A stretch of 64,000 bases of DNA from Anaerolineales bacterium UBA5195 (GCA_002412925.1 DHVZ01000060.1:128-64127); one strand, 5' to 3'; shown: positions 25,852-34,796, counted from the first letter of the stretch. Notes: generated by a model from the letters alone, not told the origin. Numbers and translations: made by a program.

Positions 25852-27141
25852 ATGTCGGCAAAGCTGCGGTTGAATTCGTGGGTACTCCCGATTGTGGTAG
25901 GACTGCTCTTGGTCTTGCAGGTGATCGACCCCTCGCGCGCCTGGAAAACCTTGCTGGTCATCCTGGGCGGAGCCTGGCTGGTGGGCTACCTATGGGCACG
26001 CGGGCTGACAAACCATCTGCGGCTGACGCGCGAGGTGCGCTATGGTTGGGTGCAGGTCGGTGACGAATTGGAGGAGCGCTTCACAGTCGTGAATGACTCG
26101 TTTTTCCCGGCCACCTGGGTCGAAATTGACGACCATTCCACCCTGCCGGGTTACCAGGCCTCGCTGGCCACCGGCGTCAGCAGTCACAGCGTCAACGAAC
26201 TCCTCAGCCGGGGACACTGTTCGCGGCGCGGACTCTACATCCTGGGCGGCACCCGGCTCCTGAGCGGCGACCCGCTCGGGATTTACACCGTCAGCATTGA
26301 CAACCCGGCCAGCCAGACGCTGCTCGTCCTGCCGCCGGTTGTGCCGCTGCCTTCCATCGACGTGACCCCCGGCGGGTACCTGGGCGAAGGCCGTCCGCGC
26401 AGCCACTCGCCGGAGCAAACCGTTGGCGCGGCAGGCGTGCGCGCTTACCAGCCCGGTGACGCGCTGCGCCTGATCCACTGGCCGACGACGGCCAAACACA
26501 ACCAAACCTTTATCCGCCTGTTGGACGGCACCCCCGCCGCCGACTGGTGGATCCTGCTCGACCTGGACGCCAGCGCGCAAATCGTCGCGGGCCAGGACTC
26601 AATCGAAGAACATGCCGTCATCCTGGCGGCCTCCCTGGCCGACCGGGGCCTGCGCAGCCGCAAGGCGGTTGGGCTGGCCATTAACGGTCAGGAAGTTTGC
26701 TGGAAGCCGCCCAAAGAAAACGAAAGCCAGCGCTGGGAAATCCTGCGCGCGCTGGCCCTGGCCCGTCCCGGAGAACTGAGCCTGGACCAATACCTGGAAT
26801 GCAACGGCAAATCCTTCGGGAAGCGAGCCAGCCTGGTGGTGATTACCGCCAATCTCTCGGCAGGCTGGGTGGCAGGGCTGGCAAAACTGCAATGGCGCGG
26901 GATCGTCTCGACGGTCATGCTGCTCGACCCGGTTTCGTTTGGCGGCGTGGGGAACAGCGGCGGGTTGGCGGCCCAGCTGCGGCAGATGGGCATCAGTTGT
27001 CACCTCATCAGCCGCGACCTGCTCGACCGGCCCGAAGCCCATCCCGGGCAGGGCGGGCGCTGGGAGTGGCGCACTTCCGTTACCGGCAAAATCACCCCCA
27101 TCCGCAAACCGGTCGATACTGAATGGCGGAGGCTGGCATGA
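25852..27141 (+). CDS. DUF58 domain membrane protein
   Basis: Two N-terminal membrane helices ('VLPIVVGLLLVLQVI' and 'LLVILGGAWLVGYLWA') are followed by an extracellular-type beta region and the DUF58/vWA-like domain. The family motif is 'GVRAYQPGDALRLIHWPTTAKHNQTFIRL'. DUF58 proteins occur next to MoxR ATPases and TgpA-like transglutaminases; no MoxR gene is in view, but the transglutaminase follows with a 4-nt overlap. ATG 25852 lies 6 nt after a TATAAT (25840-25845), so a leaderless transcript is possible in addition to a longer one. A GTG at 25810 is the alternative start. Confidence 0.88.
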   Translation: MSAKLRLNSWVLPIVVGLLLVLQVIDPSRAWKTLLVILGGAWLVGYLWARGLTNHLRLTREVRYGWVQVGDELEERFTVVNDSFFPATWVEIDDHSTLPGYQASLATGVSSHSVNELLSRGHCSRRGLYILGGTRLLSGDPLGIYTVSIDNPASQTLLVLPPVVPLPSIDVTPGGYLGEGRPRSHSPEQTVGAAGVRAYQPGDALRLIHWPTTAKHNQTFIRLLDGTPAADWWILLDLDASAQIVAGQDSIEEHAVILAASLADRGLRSRKAVGLAINGQEVCWKPPKENESQRWEILRALALARPGELSLDQYLECNGKSFGKRASLVVITANLSAGWVAGLAKLQWRGIVSTVMLLDPVSFGGVGNSGGLAAQLRQMGISCHLISRDLLDRPEAHPGQGGRWEWRTSVTGKITPIRKPVDTEWRRLA

Positions 27142-29456
27142 TTGGCTGGCTGCTGCGCCGCTCCCCCTGGCTGACCACGCTCCAGGTGGCCTTGCTGCTC
27201 ATCGCCCTGAACTGTTTTGTCGTCGGGCTGGGGAGCATCGTGCGCGGCGCTGAGACAAGCGCCTTCCTGCCAGTCGGGACCCTGGCCGTGCTGCTGGGCT
27301 GGGGGCTGAGTCAGAACCGGTTAAAGGGCTGGCAGGCCTTCGGGAGTCTGGGTTTGCTTGGCGGCCTGCTGCTCTGGGGACGGGTCGCCCAGTTTGGCGG
27401 CCCCCTCCTGAAGCTGGCAACCTCCATGCCCACCTACCTGCTGCGAAGTTACTCTCACCAGCCAGTCAGCCAGATACCAGAAGCAGCCCTCATCCAGTCT
27501 GCCGTCGAGGCGCTGGCAACCCAATCGGCAGCAGCCTGGGCGCGTCTTCTCGCCTGGCTGGCCGGGCTGGGAACAGGCAGCGGTCCAAACGACCCGATCG
27601 TGCGCCTCCTGGCCTGGAGCCTGCTGCTCTGGGTGGTGGCCGCCTGGGCTGGCTGGGCCACAGGGCGGAACAAAGTGCTGGCCGGGCTGGTTCCCGCGTT
27701 GGCTGTGCTGGCCTGGGTCACCCAGTATACCGGCGCAAACCTGACAACCCTCTGGCTGATGACGGCCAGTACGCTGGGGTTGATGGGGATTGCCCGCTTC
27801 GATGCCAACTTGCGCCGCTGGGGCGCCGCCAAGCTGGATTACGCCGAAATGATCGTCACCAATACCCTGGTCGCAATGGTTACGCTCACCCTGGGGCTGG
27901 CCGCGCTGGGCTGGGCCTTGCCGCTGGTTTCCATCAAGGACATTCTGGAATCCATGCGCCGCGAGACCGCAGAAAGCCAGGCCGCCCGTTCGCTCGGGCT
28001 GGAGGCCGCCCACAGCCCGGAAGCGCGCCCCACCTCCCGGTTTGCTCCACTGCGCGCCTCAGACCTGCCCAACAAACACCTGCTGGGCAGCGGGCCGGAG
28101 CTCTCCAAAGAGGTGGTTTTCACCGTCCACACTGGCGAACTGCCCCCCATCCCGATCTCGGATCAGCAAATCGCCCCGCGCCATTACTGGCGCAGTAACA
28201 CCTTCGATATTTACACCGGCCTGGGCTGGGTTTCGTCACCAGCGCAAAGCTTCGAGTACGCACCCGGCCAGGAGCTCTACGAAGCGCCCCCGGGTTACAA
28301 ACTCTTGACCCAGAACTTCAGCCTGCGGAACGGAGAGATGGGCAGTTTATTCTGGACCGGCTACCTGTACCGTTCCGACACGCCTTTCGAGGCCGCCTGG
28401 CGCATTCCTCCGGGGCAGGACTACCCGCAGGCTGTTGACCCGTTTCGCGGCGCGGACCTGCTGGGAGCGCTGAACGCTGCCCCGGCTTACCAGGTCGAAT
28501 CCCTGGTCGCCGAGGTGAGCGTTGAAAAACTGCGCGCGGCCGGGCGCGCTTATCCCGATTTCATCCGGCAGCGCTACACCGCCCTGCCGCCGAATGTCCC
28601 CGAACGGGTCTACGCCCTGGCGCGGAGCTTGACCTCGACTGCGGCCACGCCCTTCGACGAAGCCAAGGCCATTGAGGCTTATTTACGCCAAACCTATCCC
28701 TACAGCCTGGAGGTGCCCATGCCGCCCGGCGGCGCAGATGTAACTGATTATTTTTTGTTCGAATTAAAAACCGGCTATTGCGACTATTACGCCACAGCCA
28801 TGGCCGTGCTGGCGCGCTCGGTGGACCTGCCCGCCCGCCTGGTGACAGGTTATGCCAGTGGGGTTTATCATGCCGCCACGGCAGAATATGTTGTCACTGC
28901 CGCCGATGCCCACGCCTGGGTGGAAATCTACTTCCCTGGCACCGGCTGGGTGGAGTTCGAGCCGACAGCCAACCAGCCAGAACTTCTGCTACCGGCGCAG
29001 GGCGGCCAAGCCCCACAGACCGAGTCAAAGCCCGACCAGCAATGGGATCAATTCCTGCGCACGGTCTACCACCTTTCATCCGGCGCGCGCCGGGCCTTAT
29101 TAGTCCTGACCGTGGGGCTTGGGCTGGTCAGCCTGTTTTTCCTGCTCGAAGGCTGGCTGCTCGGCCTGCTCAGCCCGGCCTTCGCCCTGCGCTGGATGAT
29201 CCGTTCCATTTACGGGCAGGGAGCGCGACTCCTGGGTGCGCCTGCCCCCGGCCAGACCACCATTGAATTTGCGAACAACCTGCAAAATACGCTTAAAAGC
29301 CCCGACCCGCGTCTGGATTTGCTGACTGCGGCTTACCTGAAAAGCCTCTTCAGCCCGCAGCCGCTGCAAGAAGCCGAAGTCCGCCAAGCAATCCGCGCCT
29401 GGCGCGGCCTAAGGTGGAAGTTGTTGTGGGTTAAGGGCGTGAAGAGGGGGCAGTAA
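27138..29456 (+). CDS. TgpA-like membrane transglutaminase domain protein
   Basis: The start overlaps the preceding stop (ATGA) with GGAGG 6 nt upstream, so the two are translationally coupled. Five or six helices fill the first 270 residues, then an external region contains a transglutaminase-like core. The triad is visible: Cys in 'LKTGYCDYYATAMAVLARS', His in 'TAADAHAWVEIYFP', and Asp/Glu in 'GWVEFEPTA'. One more helix near 660 and a DUF4129-like cytoplasmic tail complete the usual TgpA layout. The 772 residues match the family. The physiological substrate is not established for this family. Confidence 0.92.
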   Translation: MIGWLLRRSPWLTTLQVALLLIALNCFVVGLGSIVRGAETSAFLPVGTLAVLLGWGLSQNRLKGWQAFGSLGLLGGLLLWGRVAQFGGPLLKLATSMPTYLLRSYSHQPVSQIPEAALIQSAVEALATQSAAAWARLLAWLAGLGTGSGPNDPIVRLLAWSLLLWVVAAWAGWATGRNKVLAGLVPALAVLAWVTQYTGANLTTLWLMTASTLGLMGIARFDANLRRWGAAKLDYAEMIVTNTLVAMVTLTLGLAALGWALPLVSIKDILESMRRETAESQAARSLGLEAAHSPEARPTSRFAPLRASDLPNKHLLGSGPELSKEVVFTVHTGELPPIPISDQQIAPRHYWRSNTFDIYTGLGWVSSPAQSFEYAPGQELYEAPPGYKLLTQNFSLRNGEMGSLFWTGYLYRSDTPFEAAWRIPPGQDYPQAVDPFRGADLLGALNAAPAYQVESLVAEVSVEKLRAAGRAYPDFIRQRYTALPPNVPERVYALARSLTSTAATPFDEAKAIEAYLRQTYPYSLEVPMPPGGADVTDYFLFELKTGYCDYYATAMAVLARSVDLPARLVTGYASGVYHAATAEYVVTAADAHAWVEIYFPGTGWVEFEPTANQPELLLPAQGGQAPQTESKPDQQWDQFLRTVYHLSSGARRALLVLTVGLGLVSLFFLLEGWLLGLLSPAFALRWMIRSIYGQGARLLGAPAPGQTTIEFANNLQNTLKSPDPRLDLLTAAYLKSLFSPQPLQEAEVRQAIRAWRGLRWKLLWVKGVKRGQ

Positions 29457-29483
29457 GGAATTTTGTTTTCAGGAAACCACCGG

Positions 29484-30245
29484 CTACTCTCCCACATCCA
29501 AACCGGTCAGCTTTGTCAGCAAGCGATGAATCAGCATCAGCGGGAAAATCAGGAGGATATGGATGAGAATGCTGACCAGCAAAATCAGCGCCGTGCCGCG
29601 CAGGAACTGGTTGACCGGCGTCGCGAGGTTCGCCAGCATCCAGGGCCCGGCACCAGCCAGCGCCACCACCACGAGCAGCCCCGCAGCCACGAGACCCAGC
29701 GGCAGCCAGGCGTGCCGGTCAGAATCTGAGGGCATCATTGTGCTGGAGATGGCAAAGGTCAGGTAGAACCAGATCCAGAGATCGGGGATGGTCGGCAGGG
29801 TCTGGAGTCCCAGCAGGAACAAATCCCACTGCCCATTCCGAAACGTATCCCACATGATCACCAGGTGCAGGCGCGACATCGCCGCAAAGGCGACGAAGGC
29901 AATCCCGCTGATCAACGGAGCCACGCCCACCAGCGAATCGCGAAAAGGATCGGTATGCGCGGCCTCCACGTAACCAAGCTGCAAGCGGCCATCGGGCATC
30001 ACTTCTGGCAGGAGCGAAAACTTGCCGGTGCGGACTCGCAGTAACTTGGCCATTAAGAGATGGCTGAATTCGTGCAGGAAGACGCCAGGCAGGAAAATGA
30101 GCGAAAAGACCAGGATGGTTATATTTGGGCTGCGTGTGGAAATCAAAAAAATCGCCTGAATCTCGCGGTGCAGGGCGCGCTGGAGGATCATCAGGAGCGC
30201 GAGGCTGGCCAGGAGCCAGAGCAGGCCATCGAAGGAAGTCAGCAT
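29484..30245 (-). CDS. Multi-pass membrane metalloprotease-like protein (HExxH, M50-like)
   Basis: About seven membrane segments. The motif 'FLPGVFLHEFSHLLMAKLLRVRTGKF' carries HEFSH in a hydrophobic context, as in site-2-type zinc proteases and related M50 proteins. The second zinc ligand is not obvious; a 'SSTMMPSDSDRHAW' segment later may supply an Asp. The function is inferred as intramembrane proteolysis or a related membrane role. ATG 30245 follows the tpiA terminator directly and has no clear ribosome site; an upstream GTG at 30266 would lie in the terminator stem and is not used. Confidence 0.72.
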   Translation of the reverse strand: MLTSFDGLLWLLASLALLMILQRALHREIQAIFLISTRSPNITILVFSLIFLPGVFLHEFSHLLMAKLLRVRTGKFSLLPEVMPDGRLQLGYVEAAHTDPFRDSLVGVAPLISGIAFVAFAAMSRLHLVIMWDTFRNGQWDLFLLGLQTLPTIPDLWIWFYLTFAISSTMMPSDSDRHAWLPLGLVAAGLLVVVALAGAGPWMLANLATPVNQFLRGTALILLVSILIHILLIFPLMLIHRLLTKLTGLDVGE

Positions 30246-30253
30246 GGGTATGA

Positions 30254-30299
30254 TAAAACGCAACACGCAATACGGAAGCTTTCGTATTGCGTGTTGCGT
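30254..30299 (-). terminator. Terminator of tpiA
   Basis: A 17-bp perfect stem (30258-30274 with 30283-30299) and a short loop. On the minus strand it is followed by TTTTAT. It lies 16 nt after the tpiA stop. Confidence 0.8.
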
Positions 30300-30315
30300 A
30301 AAAAATCAGCAAACC

Positions 30316-31074
30316 TTACTTCACCGCCGCTTTGGCAATCGCAATGAAATCATCTGATTTCAGGCTGGCGCCGCCGACCAGCGCGCCATCGATATCAGGC
30401 TGGCCAAAGAACTCGGCCGCGTTGGCTCCGGTCACCGAGCCGCCGTACAAAATGCGGATGGCCTGGGCTGTTTCGGCGCCAAACAAGTCCTTCAGCGCCG
30501 CGCGGACCACGTCGCGGTGGACAGCTTCGGCGTTTTCAGCCGAGGAAGCGCGCCCGGTGCCGATGGCCCAGACCGGCTCGTAGGCGACGACGATTTTAGG
30601 CGCGAAAGCCGCGTCCAGGCCTTTGAGACCTTCCAGCGTCTGGCGGCGGACGACTTCTGCCGTCTTCCCGGCCTCGTTCTCGGCCAGGGTCTCGCCCACG
30701 CAAACGATCGGGGTCAGTCCATGCTTCTGGGCGGCCAGGACCTTCTTGTTGACGGTTTCGTCCGTTTCGCCAAAATAGGTGCGGCGCTCTGAATGGCCCA
30801 GGATAACGTAATTACAAAACTCTTTGACCATGCCGGGCGCGGTTTCGCCGGTGAAGGCGCCCTTCTCTTCCCAGTGCATGTTCTGTGCGCCGAGGCCCAG
30901 ATCCGTGCCGCCGATCAGGTTGGCAACCGCCACCAACGAGATGAACGGCGGGCAGAGCACTTTCTCGACACCTTTGACTTCCTTGAGTTCCTTGCCCATC
31001 ACCGCAACGAGTTCGCGCGCTTCGGCGACGGTCTTGTTCATTTTCCAGTTTCCAGCTACAAATGGGGTACGCAT
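30316..31074 (-). CDS. tpiA: Triosephosphate isomerase
   Basis: Interconverts dihydroxyacetone phosphate and glyceraldehyde 3-phosphate in glycolysis. Conserved features are 'FVAGNWKMN' (catalytic Lys), 'VILGHSERR' (catalytic His), 'VAYEPVWAIGTG' (catalytic Glu) and the phosphate-binding 'ILYGGSVTGANAAEF' and 'GALVGGASL'. The length is 252 aa. ATG 31074 is chosen over the GTG at 31083 because GAGGTG lies 6 nt before it. It is third in order after gap and pgk on the same strand, with two small membrane-protein genes between. Confidence 0.97.
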   Translation of the reverse strand: MRTPFVAGNWKMNKTVAEARELVAVMGKELKEVKGVEKVLCPPFISLVAVANLIGGTDLGLGAQNMHWEEKGAFTGETAPGMVKEFCNYVILGHSERRTYFGETDETVNKKVLAAQKHGLTPIVCVGETLAENEAGKTAEVVRRQTLEGLKGLDAAFAPKIVVAYEPVWAIGTGRASSAENAEAVHRDVVRAALKDLFGAETAQAIRILYGGSVTGANAAEFFGQPDIDGALVGGASLKSDDFIAIAKAAVK

Positions 31075-31303
31075 TTTTTTCACCTCGATTTATGGAATGA
31101 TTTCGCACAGGTGACCGGTAATTCCCTGGCCATCCGCTGCAATTCTTTTGCCCGCCCGATATTATAGCCCACTTGTCCCGCAACGATGCAAGTTTTCTTT
31201 ATAATGCCCCGATCACAAATTTTACCTTCCCGCCCCCAAAAGCGTAATTTGTGCCGGAAGAATACAGCAATGCTTCAAAGCCTCTGCATTTACTGGAAAC
31301 ATA

Positions 31304-31336
31304 GCATCCCGCAGGAATTCAGTTCCTGCGGGATGC
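31304..31336. terminator. Hairpin between the Cys-cluster membrane protein gene and tpiA
   Basis: A perfect 14-bp stem (31304-31317 with 31323-31336) and 5-nt loop, 27 nt after the stop of the gene at 31363. The T-tract is weak. The remaining gap to tpiA shows no gene. Confidence 0.6.
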
Positions 31337-31362
31337 CTCATGCCTGCTTAGGTTGTGGATGA

Positions 31363-31881
31363 CTATTTGGACTCTGTCACGCTTAAATCCGTGCCGCCGC
31401 CCGGGCTGGGGGTGAAGGAAACATCAAAGGATTTATTGGAACCATCACCACAGGTCACAGTCCATTGTTCTTTCCAGGCACCAGACGAATCCGGCTCCTG
31501 GAGCACCTCAATGGCGGTCTGGCTGGCATCGGTAGCCGCACACCCAGAGACGGCTGCAGCCGTGACAACATAACCCCAAGTGTTGGTACGCAACAAATCA
31601 TCGCCAAGCCCGCCTTGCGGAATCAGGTTGGAAGGTAAAGCCGGCATCGGCACGTCTGAGGGATTGGATGGATCCGCAGGCATGGATGGGAGTTCGGGCA
31701 TGGCCGTCAGTTGCTGGTTAACCGATGAATAGACATTGCCAACCGCCGGTCCCATAAACAGGAAGACAGCTGCAATCGCAAGGCAGCAGCAACACAGCAA
31801 GACAACCACCACGATAGCAATGATCTTTCCGGTATTGGCTTTCTTGGGCTGTTCCACCGGAGTAAACTGGGAACCTTCCAT
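31363..31881 (-). CDS. Single-pass membrane protein with Cys4 cluster
   Basis: The protein (172 aa) is not assigned. A short cytoplasmic N-terminus and a membrane helix 'KIIAIVVVVLLCCCCLAIAAVFLF' with four consecutive cysteines lead into a Pro/Ser/Met-rich linker. An external domain of about 80 residues contains two cysteines ('VSGCAATDAS' and 'WTVTCGDGSNKSFDV'). GAGGAG precedes the ATG. The same CCCC helix recurs in the next short gene upstream. Both sit between pgk and tpiA without obvious metabolic connection. Confidence 0.75.
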   Translation of the reverse strand: MEGSQFTPVEQPKKANTGKIIAIVVVVLLCCCCLAIAAVFLFMGPAVGNVYSSVNQQLTAMPELPSMPADPSNPSDVPMPALPSNLIPQGGLGDDLLRTNTWGYVVTAAAVSGCAATDASQTAIEVLQEPDSSGAWKEQWTVTCGDGSNKSFDVSFTPSPGGGTDLSVTESK

Positions 31882-32055
31882 ATTTTTTCTCTCCTCTTTG
31901 GCAAATAAAAGTGCTGGACAAAGTCTTCAGTCCATTCACTAATACTATACCCAAATATGGGTCAATTCATATCATCTTTTTGGGGGATATTTATCCGATT
32001 AATCTGGGGTTTCAGAATTTTCTGCAAAAAGCATTACCTGCCAGACTGACCATTT

Positions 32056-32196
32056 TCAACCGCCGAAAGATTGCATTAACGGCCCTTCCAAAATCGCAAA
32101 GGACACGATCAGGCAGCAACAACAGAATAACAAGACAAGCAGGATAATTCCAACGATAACAAGCGGCTTATTGTTCGGGAGCTGCAAATTTTCCAT
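32056..32196 (-). CDS. 46-residue membrane protein with Cys4 cluster
   Basis: A short gene of 47 codons including stop. The product is one membrane helix after a short polar start: 'MENLQLPNNKPLVIVGIIL', then 'LVLLFCCCCLIVSFAIL', ending in GGPL-type polar residues before TGA. TGAGGAG lies 4 nt before ATG 32196. The four adjacent cysteines match the helix of the following gene (31363-31881), suggesting that it is a shortened paralogue or a partner. The function is unknown. Confidence 0.7.
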   Translation of the reverse strand: MENLQLPNNKPLVIVGIILLVLLFCCCCLIVSFAILEGPLMQSFGG

Positions 32197-32230
32197 GATA
32201 CTCCTCACGTGTTTGGCATTTTCTCAAATG

Positions 32231-32264
32231 CAGGCTTCCGAAACCGGTTGGTCTCGGAAGCCTG
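32231..32264 (-). terminator. Terminator of pgk
   Basis: An 11-bp stem (32231-32241 with 32254-32264), 12-nt loop, 18 nt past the pgk stop on the minus strand. A short T-rich stretch follows. Confidence 0.6.
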
Positions 32265-32282
32265 CCCTTACGCTTTCCTTGC

Positions 32283-33455
32283 TTATTTGTTGTTAAGCGC
32301 CGCGACGCCAGGAAGTTCTTTTCCTTCCAGGAATTCGAGCGATGCGCCGCCGCCGGTTGAGACGTGGGTCATCTGCTTGGCAAGGCCCGCCTTCTTGACT
32401 GCGCTGGCGCTGTCGCCTCCGCCAATGACAGTTGTCGCGCCGGATTCAGCCAGCAGTTTGGCCAAGGCGAACGTCCCTTCGGCGAACCTGGGGAACTCGA
32501 AGACGCCCACCGGGCCATTCCAGACGATCAATTTCGCGCCCGTGAGCGTCTCTTTGTAGAGCGCCAGGGTTTTCGGACCGACATCCAACATGCGCCAACC
32601 AGCCGGAATATCATCCACATCGACCACCTGGCTCTGGGCTTCGGCGTCGAATTTATCGGCTATGACCGCGTCCACCGGCAGGACGAGCTTGGCGCCTACT
32701 TTCGCCAGGATGCCTTTGGCTGTTTCAACCGAAGCCGTTTCGACCAGGCTGTCTTGCATGTTTAAACCTTTGGCAGCCAGGAAGGTATTCGCCATGCCGC
32801 CGCCGATGATCAGCTTGTCGCACTTCGAAAGCAGGGTTTCGACCACCAGGATTTTATCGCTGATCTTGGCGCCGCCCAGGATGGCGATATACGGGTGCTC
32901 AGGGTCAGCAACTGCGCGGCCCAGGTATTCCAGTTCCTGTTCCATCAGGAAGCCAGAGACGGCCGGGAGGAAGCGGGCAATCCCTTCGGTGGAGGCGTGC
33001 GCGCGATGAGCAGAGCCAAAAGCATCGTTGACGTAGACATCTGCCAGCGCGGCCATCTGCTTGGCAAGTTCCAGGTCATTTTTCTCTTCACCGGCATGAA
33101 AACGGGTATTTTCGAGCATGACCACATCACCGGGCTTGAGCGCCACGGCGATTTTTTCCACTTCGGGGCCGACGCAATCAGGGGCCATCGTCACCGGCCT
33201 GCCAAGATGACCAGCCAGCACTTCGGCGGCGGCTTTCAAGCTGAACTCTGGGTCCGGCCCGCCCTTGGGGCGGCCGAGGTGGCTGGCCAGCAGGAGCGAA
33301 GCGCCCTGTTCGAGCACATACTGGATGGTCGGCAGGGCGGCTTTAATGCGCTTGTCATCGGTCACTTTGCCTTCAGCCATCGGCACGTTGAAATCAACGC
33401 GCATAAAAACGCGCTTGCCTTTCAAGTCAATATCTTTTACCGTCTTTTTATTCAT
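32283..33455 (-). CDS. pgk: Phosphoglycerate kinase
   Basis: Transfers the acyl phosphate of 1,3-bisphosphoglycerate to ADP. Signatures are 'KRVFMRVDFNVPMAEGKVTDD', 'LLLASHLGRPKG', 'GFLMEQELEYLG', 'ILGGAKISDKI', 'GPVGVFEFPRFAEGT' and 'VIGGGDSASAVKKAG'. The length (390 aa) is normal. AGGAGGAG precedes the ATG. It follows gap on the same strand with an intergenic hairpin between them, so expression may be partly uncoupled. Confidence 0.98.
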   Translation of the reverse strand: MNKKTVKDIDLKGKRVFMRVDFNVPMAEGKVTDDKRIKAALPTIQYVLEQGASLLLASHLGRPKGGPDPEFSLKAAAEVLAGHLGRPVTMAPDCVGPEVEKIAVALKPGDVVMLENTRFHAGEEKNDLELAKQMAALADVYVNDAFGSAHRAHASTEGIARFLPAVSGFLMEQELEYLGRAVADPEHPYIAILGGAKISDKILVVETLLSKCDKLIIGGGMANTFLAAKGLNMQDSLVETASVETAKGILAKVGAKLVLPVDAVIADKFDAEAQSQVVDVDDIPAGWRMLDVGPKTLALYKETLTGAKLIVWNGPVGVFEFPRFAEGTFALAKLLAESGATTVIGGGDSASAVKKAGLAKQMTHVSTGGGASLEFLEGKELPGVAALNNK

Positions 33456-33478
33456 GGGAAACTCCTCCTATTTGTAAA

Positions 33479-33522
33479 CAAGTACACAGGTAAACAGGTT
33501 TTCTTGTCTACGTGTGTACTTG
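33479..33522 (-). other. Intergenic hairpin between gap and pgk
   Basis: Arms 33479-33498 and 33503-33522 pair with two mismatches in 20. There is a 4-nt loop and no T-tract of note on the minus strand. It may stabilise or separate the gap and pgk messages. Confidence 0.55.
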
Positions 33523-33549
33523 TCTACTATTTTATGTATTTTTTGTGAC

Positions 33550-34608
33550 TTACAGGCTTTTCGCCATCAATGCAGCCAGGTCGGCGGTGCGGCAGGAGTA
33601 GCCCCACTCGTTGTCGTACCAGGTCACAACCTTGATGAAGTTGCTCTTTTCCTTGCCCAAAACGCTGGTGAAGGGTAGGTCAACAGAGGAGCTGTACGGG
33701 CTACCCTTAAAGTCCATGCTGACCAGGGGCTCATCCACGGCTTCCAGGATACCCTTGAAGCGTGGCAGTTTGGCTGCCTCGCGGAAGGCCTGGCGCAGTT
33801 CTTCGGTGGTGGTCTCTTTTTCGAGTTCAGCAGTGAAATCCACCACCGAGACGGTCGGGGTCGGAACGCGCAGGGAATAACCGTCAAACTTACCCTTCAG
33901 GTCCGGGATCACCAGGGAGATAGCCTTGGCAGCGCCAGTGGTGGTCGGGATGATGTTCAACCCGGCGGAGCGGGCGCGGCGCAGGTCCGAATGCGGCATA
34001 TCCAAGACCTTCTGGTCGTTGGTGTAGGAGTGAATGGTGGTCATGAAAGCGCGCTTGATGGTGTACTTGTCATGCACAACTTTTGCGGCCGGGGCCAGGC
34101 AGTTCGTGGTGCAAGAGGCATTCGAAACCACGTGGTGGGTCTTCGGGTCGTACTTGTCTTCGTTGACGCCCAAAACAACGGTCAGGTCTTCACCTTCGGC
34201 TGGGGCCGAAATGATGACTTTCTTCGCGCCGCCTGCGGTGATGTGGTTGACTGCGCCCTTGACGGTCTTGCCCTTCTTGTTGACGCCATCTTCCTTGATA
34301 GTGAACAGACCGGTCGACTCAATCACGATTTCCACGCCCAGGTCTTTCCACGGGATGGCAGCCGGGTCAGTCTCTTTGAAGACTCTGACTTTCTTGCCAT
34401 CCACCAAAAGGCCATCCTCGACCACTTCAACGGTGCCATTGAAACGCCCGTAGGTCGAATCGTATTTGAGCAGGTGCGCCATGGTTTTCGTATCGCCGAT
34501 ATCGTTGAAAGCGACAACTTCCAGGGTATCGGGGTAGGAATCGCGGATCGCCTTGAGAACCTGGCGACCAATTCGGCCGAAGCCATTAATACCAACTTTT
34601 ACTGTCAT
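33550..34608 (-). CDS. gap: Glyceraldehyde-3-phosphate dehydrogenase
   Basis: Oxidises glyceraldehyde 3-phosphate with NAD and phosphate. Visible are the Rossmann start 'VGINGFGRIGRQVLKAI', the catalytic 'VSNASCTTNCLAPAAKVV' with its Cys, 'RRARSAGLNIIPTTTGAAKA', and the C-terminal 'WYDNEWGYSCR'. The length (352 aa) is slightly longer than usual, with an insertion near 'INEDGVNKKGKTVKGAVNH'-like residues around 110. GGAGG precedes the ATG. A Rex-like site and a strong hairpin separate it from the YvcK-like gene. It heads the gap-pgk-tpiA series. Confidence 0.97.
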   Translation of the reverse strand: MTVKVGINGFGRIGRQVLKAIRDSYPDTLEVVAFNDIGDTKTMAHLLKYDSTYGRFNGTVEVVEDGLLVDGKKVRVFKETDPAAIPWKDLGVEIVIESTGLFTIKEDGVNKKGKTVKGAVNHITAGGAKKVIISAPAEGEDLTVVLGVNEDKYDPKTHHVVSNASCTTNCLAPAAKVVHDKYTIKRAFMTTIHSYTNDQKVLDMPHSDLRRARSAGLNIIPTTTGAAKAISLVIPDLKGKFDGYSLRVPTPTVSVVDFTAELEKETTTEELRQAFREAAKLPRFKGILEAVDEPLVSMDFKGSPYSSSVDLPFTSVLGKEKSNFIKVVTWYDNEWGYSCRTADLAALMAKSL

Positions 34609-34633
34609 AATAAAACCTCCTCAGGTTTATAGA

Positions 34634-34651
34634 TTGTGAATTTTTACACAA
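34634..34651 (-). promoter_or_regulatory. Candidate Rex operator upstream of gap
   Basis: TTGTGAA-TTTT-TACACAA matches the Rex consensus TTGTGAA-N4-TTCACAA at 17 of 18 positions counting the free spacer. It lies 26 nt before the gap start. Rex senses the NADH/NAD ratio and commonly controls redox genes including gap in other bacteria. No rex gene is in this window. Confidence 0.45.
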
Positions 34652-34742
34652 TTAGGAATTTTACCACAAACTCGCTCTTGGTGTGGTCTATACAGCCCGT
34701 ACCCGTAATTATAATCAGTACTCACGAAAGTTGAAAGAATTT

Positions 34743-34796
34743 CCGATTTTAGGTGTGCGCGGCGGGCCTGCGTCCGCCGCGCACACCTAAAATCGG
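34743..34796. repeat. 23-bp perfect inverted repeat (hairpin)
   Basis: Left arm 34743-34765 and right arm 34774-34796 are exact reverse complements; the loop is 8 nt. It lies 31 nt past the stop of the YvcK-like gene (minus strand) and before the gap promoter. It could be a terminator, although the following T-run is broken, or an extragenic palindrome. Confidence 0.75.

Noticed and set aside
30264..30266. GTG start for the HExxH membrane protein
   Set aside because: It lies within the tpiA terminator stem and has no ribosome site; the ATG at 30245 is more likely.
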